The notes under the pieces were generated by a model, which worked only from the letters and a program-made list of their open reading frames with translations, searched no databases and was not told where the DNA came from. From Hyphomicrobiales bacterium (lineage in GTDB: Bacteria; Pseudomonadota; Alphaproteobacteria; Rhizobiales; Beijerinckiaceae), in NCBI GenBank assembly GCA_028290595.1, contig JAQGJO010000437.1:1-6744 (forward strand): a stretch of DNA of 6,744 nt, given 5' to 3'. This document shows, piece after piece, positions 6,206 to 6,744 of this stretch; the stretch's first letter is position 1; each line of letters opens with the position of its first letter. The translations under genes were made by a program, and so were the position numbers.

Positions 6206-6597
6206 TGTTCGTCGACACCTCGGTCGTTGTCGCCATTCTGTCTAGTGAAGACGATGCCGCGGAATGGGCCGACCGCCTGGAACAGGCGCCTCGCCGGATG
6301 ACAAGCGCCCTCGTGGTGCTCGAAGCGGTGATGCGGCTCTCTACCAAACTTTCCGTCGAGCCTATGGAGGTCGAGGCTATCATCGGCGACTTCCTGCGCG
6401 AGGCAGAAATCGAGACTGTTCCAATTGACGCCGAAGATGGCCGGATCGCCGTTCAGGCCTTCGCAAACTATGGAAAGGGAAGAGGGCATCCGGCGCAGCT
6501 CAATCTGGCCGACTGTCTTTCCTATGCCTGTGCCAAGAACCGCGGCGTACCCCTGCTCTACAAGGGCAACGACTTTTCTCAGACCGACTTGGCCTGA
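6205..6597 (+). CDS. vapC: VapC-type PIN-domain ribonuclease toxin
   Basis: This 130-residue protein is a single PIN domain, the usual VapC size. Acidic active-site residues expected for Mg2+-dependent RNA cleavage are present: Asp4 in MFVDTS, Glu40 in VVLEAV, Asp103 in LNLADCLSYA and Asp123 in GNDFSQTDL. The motifs GHPAQLNLADC and LLYKGNDF are typical of the VapC group paired with Rv0623-like antitoxins. It therefore looks intact and probably active; its RNA target (tRNA or rRNA in studied members) cannot be told from sequence. The ATG at 6205 shares its A with the vapB stop. An in-frame ATG at 6190 within vapB would add five residues, but MFVDTS is the usual family start. A strong terminator begins 30 bases downstream. 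Confidence 0.93.
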   Translation: MFVDTSVVVAILSSEDDAAEWADRLEQAPRRMTSALVVLEAVMRLSTKLSVEPMEVEAIIGDFLREAEIETVPIDAEDGRIAVQAFANYGKGRGHPAQLNLADCLSYACAKNRGVPLLYKGNDFSQTDLA

Positions 6598-6626
6598 AGC
6601 GCGCGCAGGCAATGACTGCAAATGAG

Positions 6627-6667
6627 AAAGGCGGCGAGGCCTTTCTTCGGACCTTGCCGCCTTTTTT
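6627..6667 (+). terminator. Rho-independent terminator after vapC
   Basis: AAAGGCGGC (6627-6635) pairs with GCCGCCTTT (6656-6664). The stem extends inward through one G-U pair and three more pairs to 13 pairs, with a 12-base loop. A run of six T (6662-6667) follows the GC-rich stem, so the hairpin plus T-tract is a textbook intrinsic terminator for the plus-strand vapBC transcript. Confidence 0.9.
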
Positions 6668-6744
6668 CGATCCGGCTCACGTGTCTCGCGGAAGCCGGAG
6701 CAAAACTGTTTCTGTAATTAAAGACCTGCCAGCGTTAAAGACCC
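6668..6744. other. Intergenic end of window with a short direct repeat
   Basis: No gene is recognisable here. TTAAAGACC occurs twice, at 6718-6726 and 6735-6743, a 17-base period. This may be part of an upstream region of a gene lying beyond the window, but nothing in the visible sequence identifies it. Confidence 0.4.

Noticed and set aside
5856..6621. Minus-strand open frames opposite vapB and vapC
   Set aside because: They mirror the toxin-antitoxin genes, which have diagnostic motifs and proper ribosome-binding spacing; the antisense products show no family features.

Overview
The window looks like chromosomal DNA from an alphaproteobacterium, most likely Hyphomicrobiales. The reasons are GC-rich codon use, separate secD and secF genes, and the order yajC-secD-secF followed by homologues of the mitochondrial complex I assembly factors NDUFAF3 and NDUFAF6. 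This identification rests on protein motifs and gene order read by eye; no database search was possible.

Layout. Positions 3-521 (+) hold the 3' part of a class I SAM-dependent methyltransferase whose start lies outside the window. It runs into, and overlaps by 83 bases, the end of a minus-strand cluster transcribed from about 4760 down to 439: yajC (4351-4680), secD (2692-4314), secF (1753-2676), a Mth938/DUF498 protein like NDUFAF3 (1305-1691) and a catalytically degenerate squalene/phytoene-synthase-fold protein like NDUFAF6 (439-1308). YajC, SecD and SecF form the accessory complex of the Sec translocon that uses the proton motive force. The last two genes are translationally coupled by an ATGA overlap and probably act in respiratory complex I biogenesis. 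A 12-bp perfect inverted repeat separates them from secF.

A 225-base divergent region (4681-4905) separates yajC from a plus-strand AAA+ ATPase of the DUF815 family (4906-5802). It contains a plausible yajC promoter and a 9-bp inverted repeat in the yajC leader, one arm of which ends two bases before the start codon.

After a visibly AT-richer gap comes a compact vapBC toxin-antitoxin module (5963-6597), with a perfect TGTCATGACA palindrome upstream as a candidate operator and a strong intrinsic terminator after it (6627-6667). This module is the only accessory-looking piece. The last ~75 bases hold no recognisable gene. No gene-free stretch exceeds 300 bases, and I see no RNA gene, CRISPR array or transposase.

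Most of the window is conserved core genome. The most interesting signals are the linkage of the two complex I assembly-factor homologues to the SecDF operon, the loss of catalytic aspartates in the synthase-fold protein, and the inverted repeats placed at operon joints.
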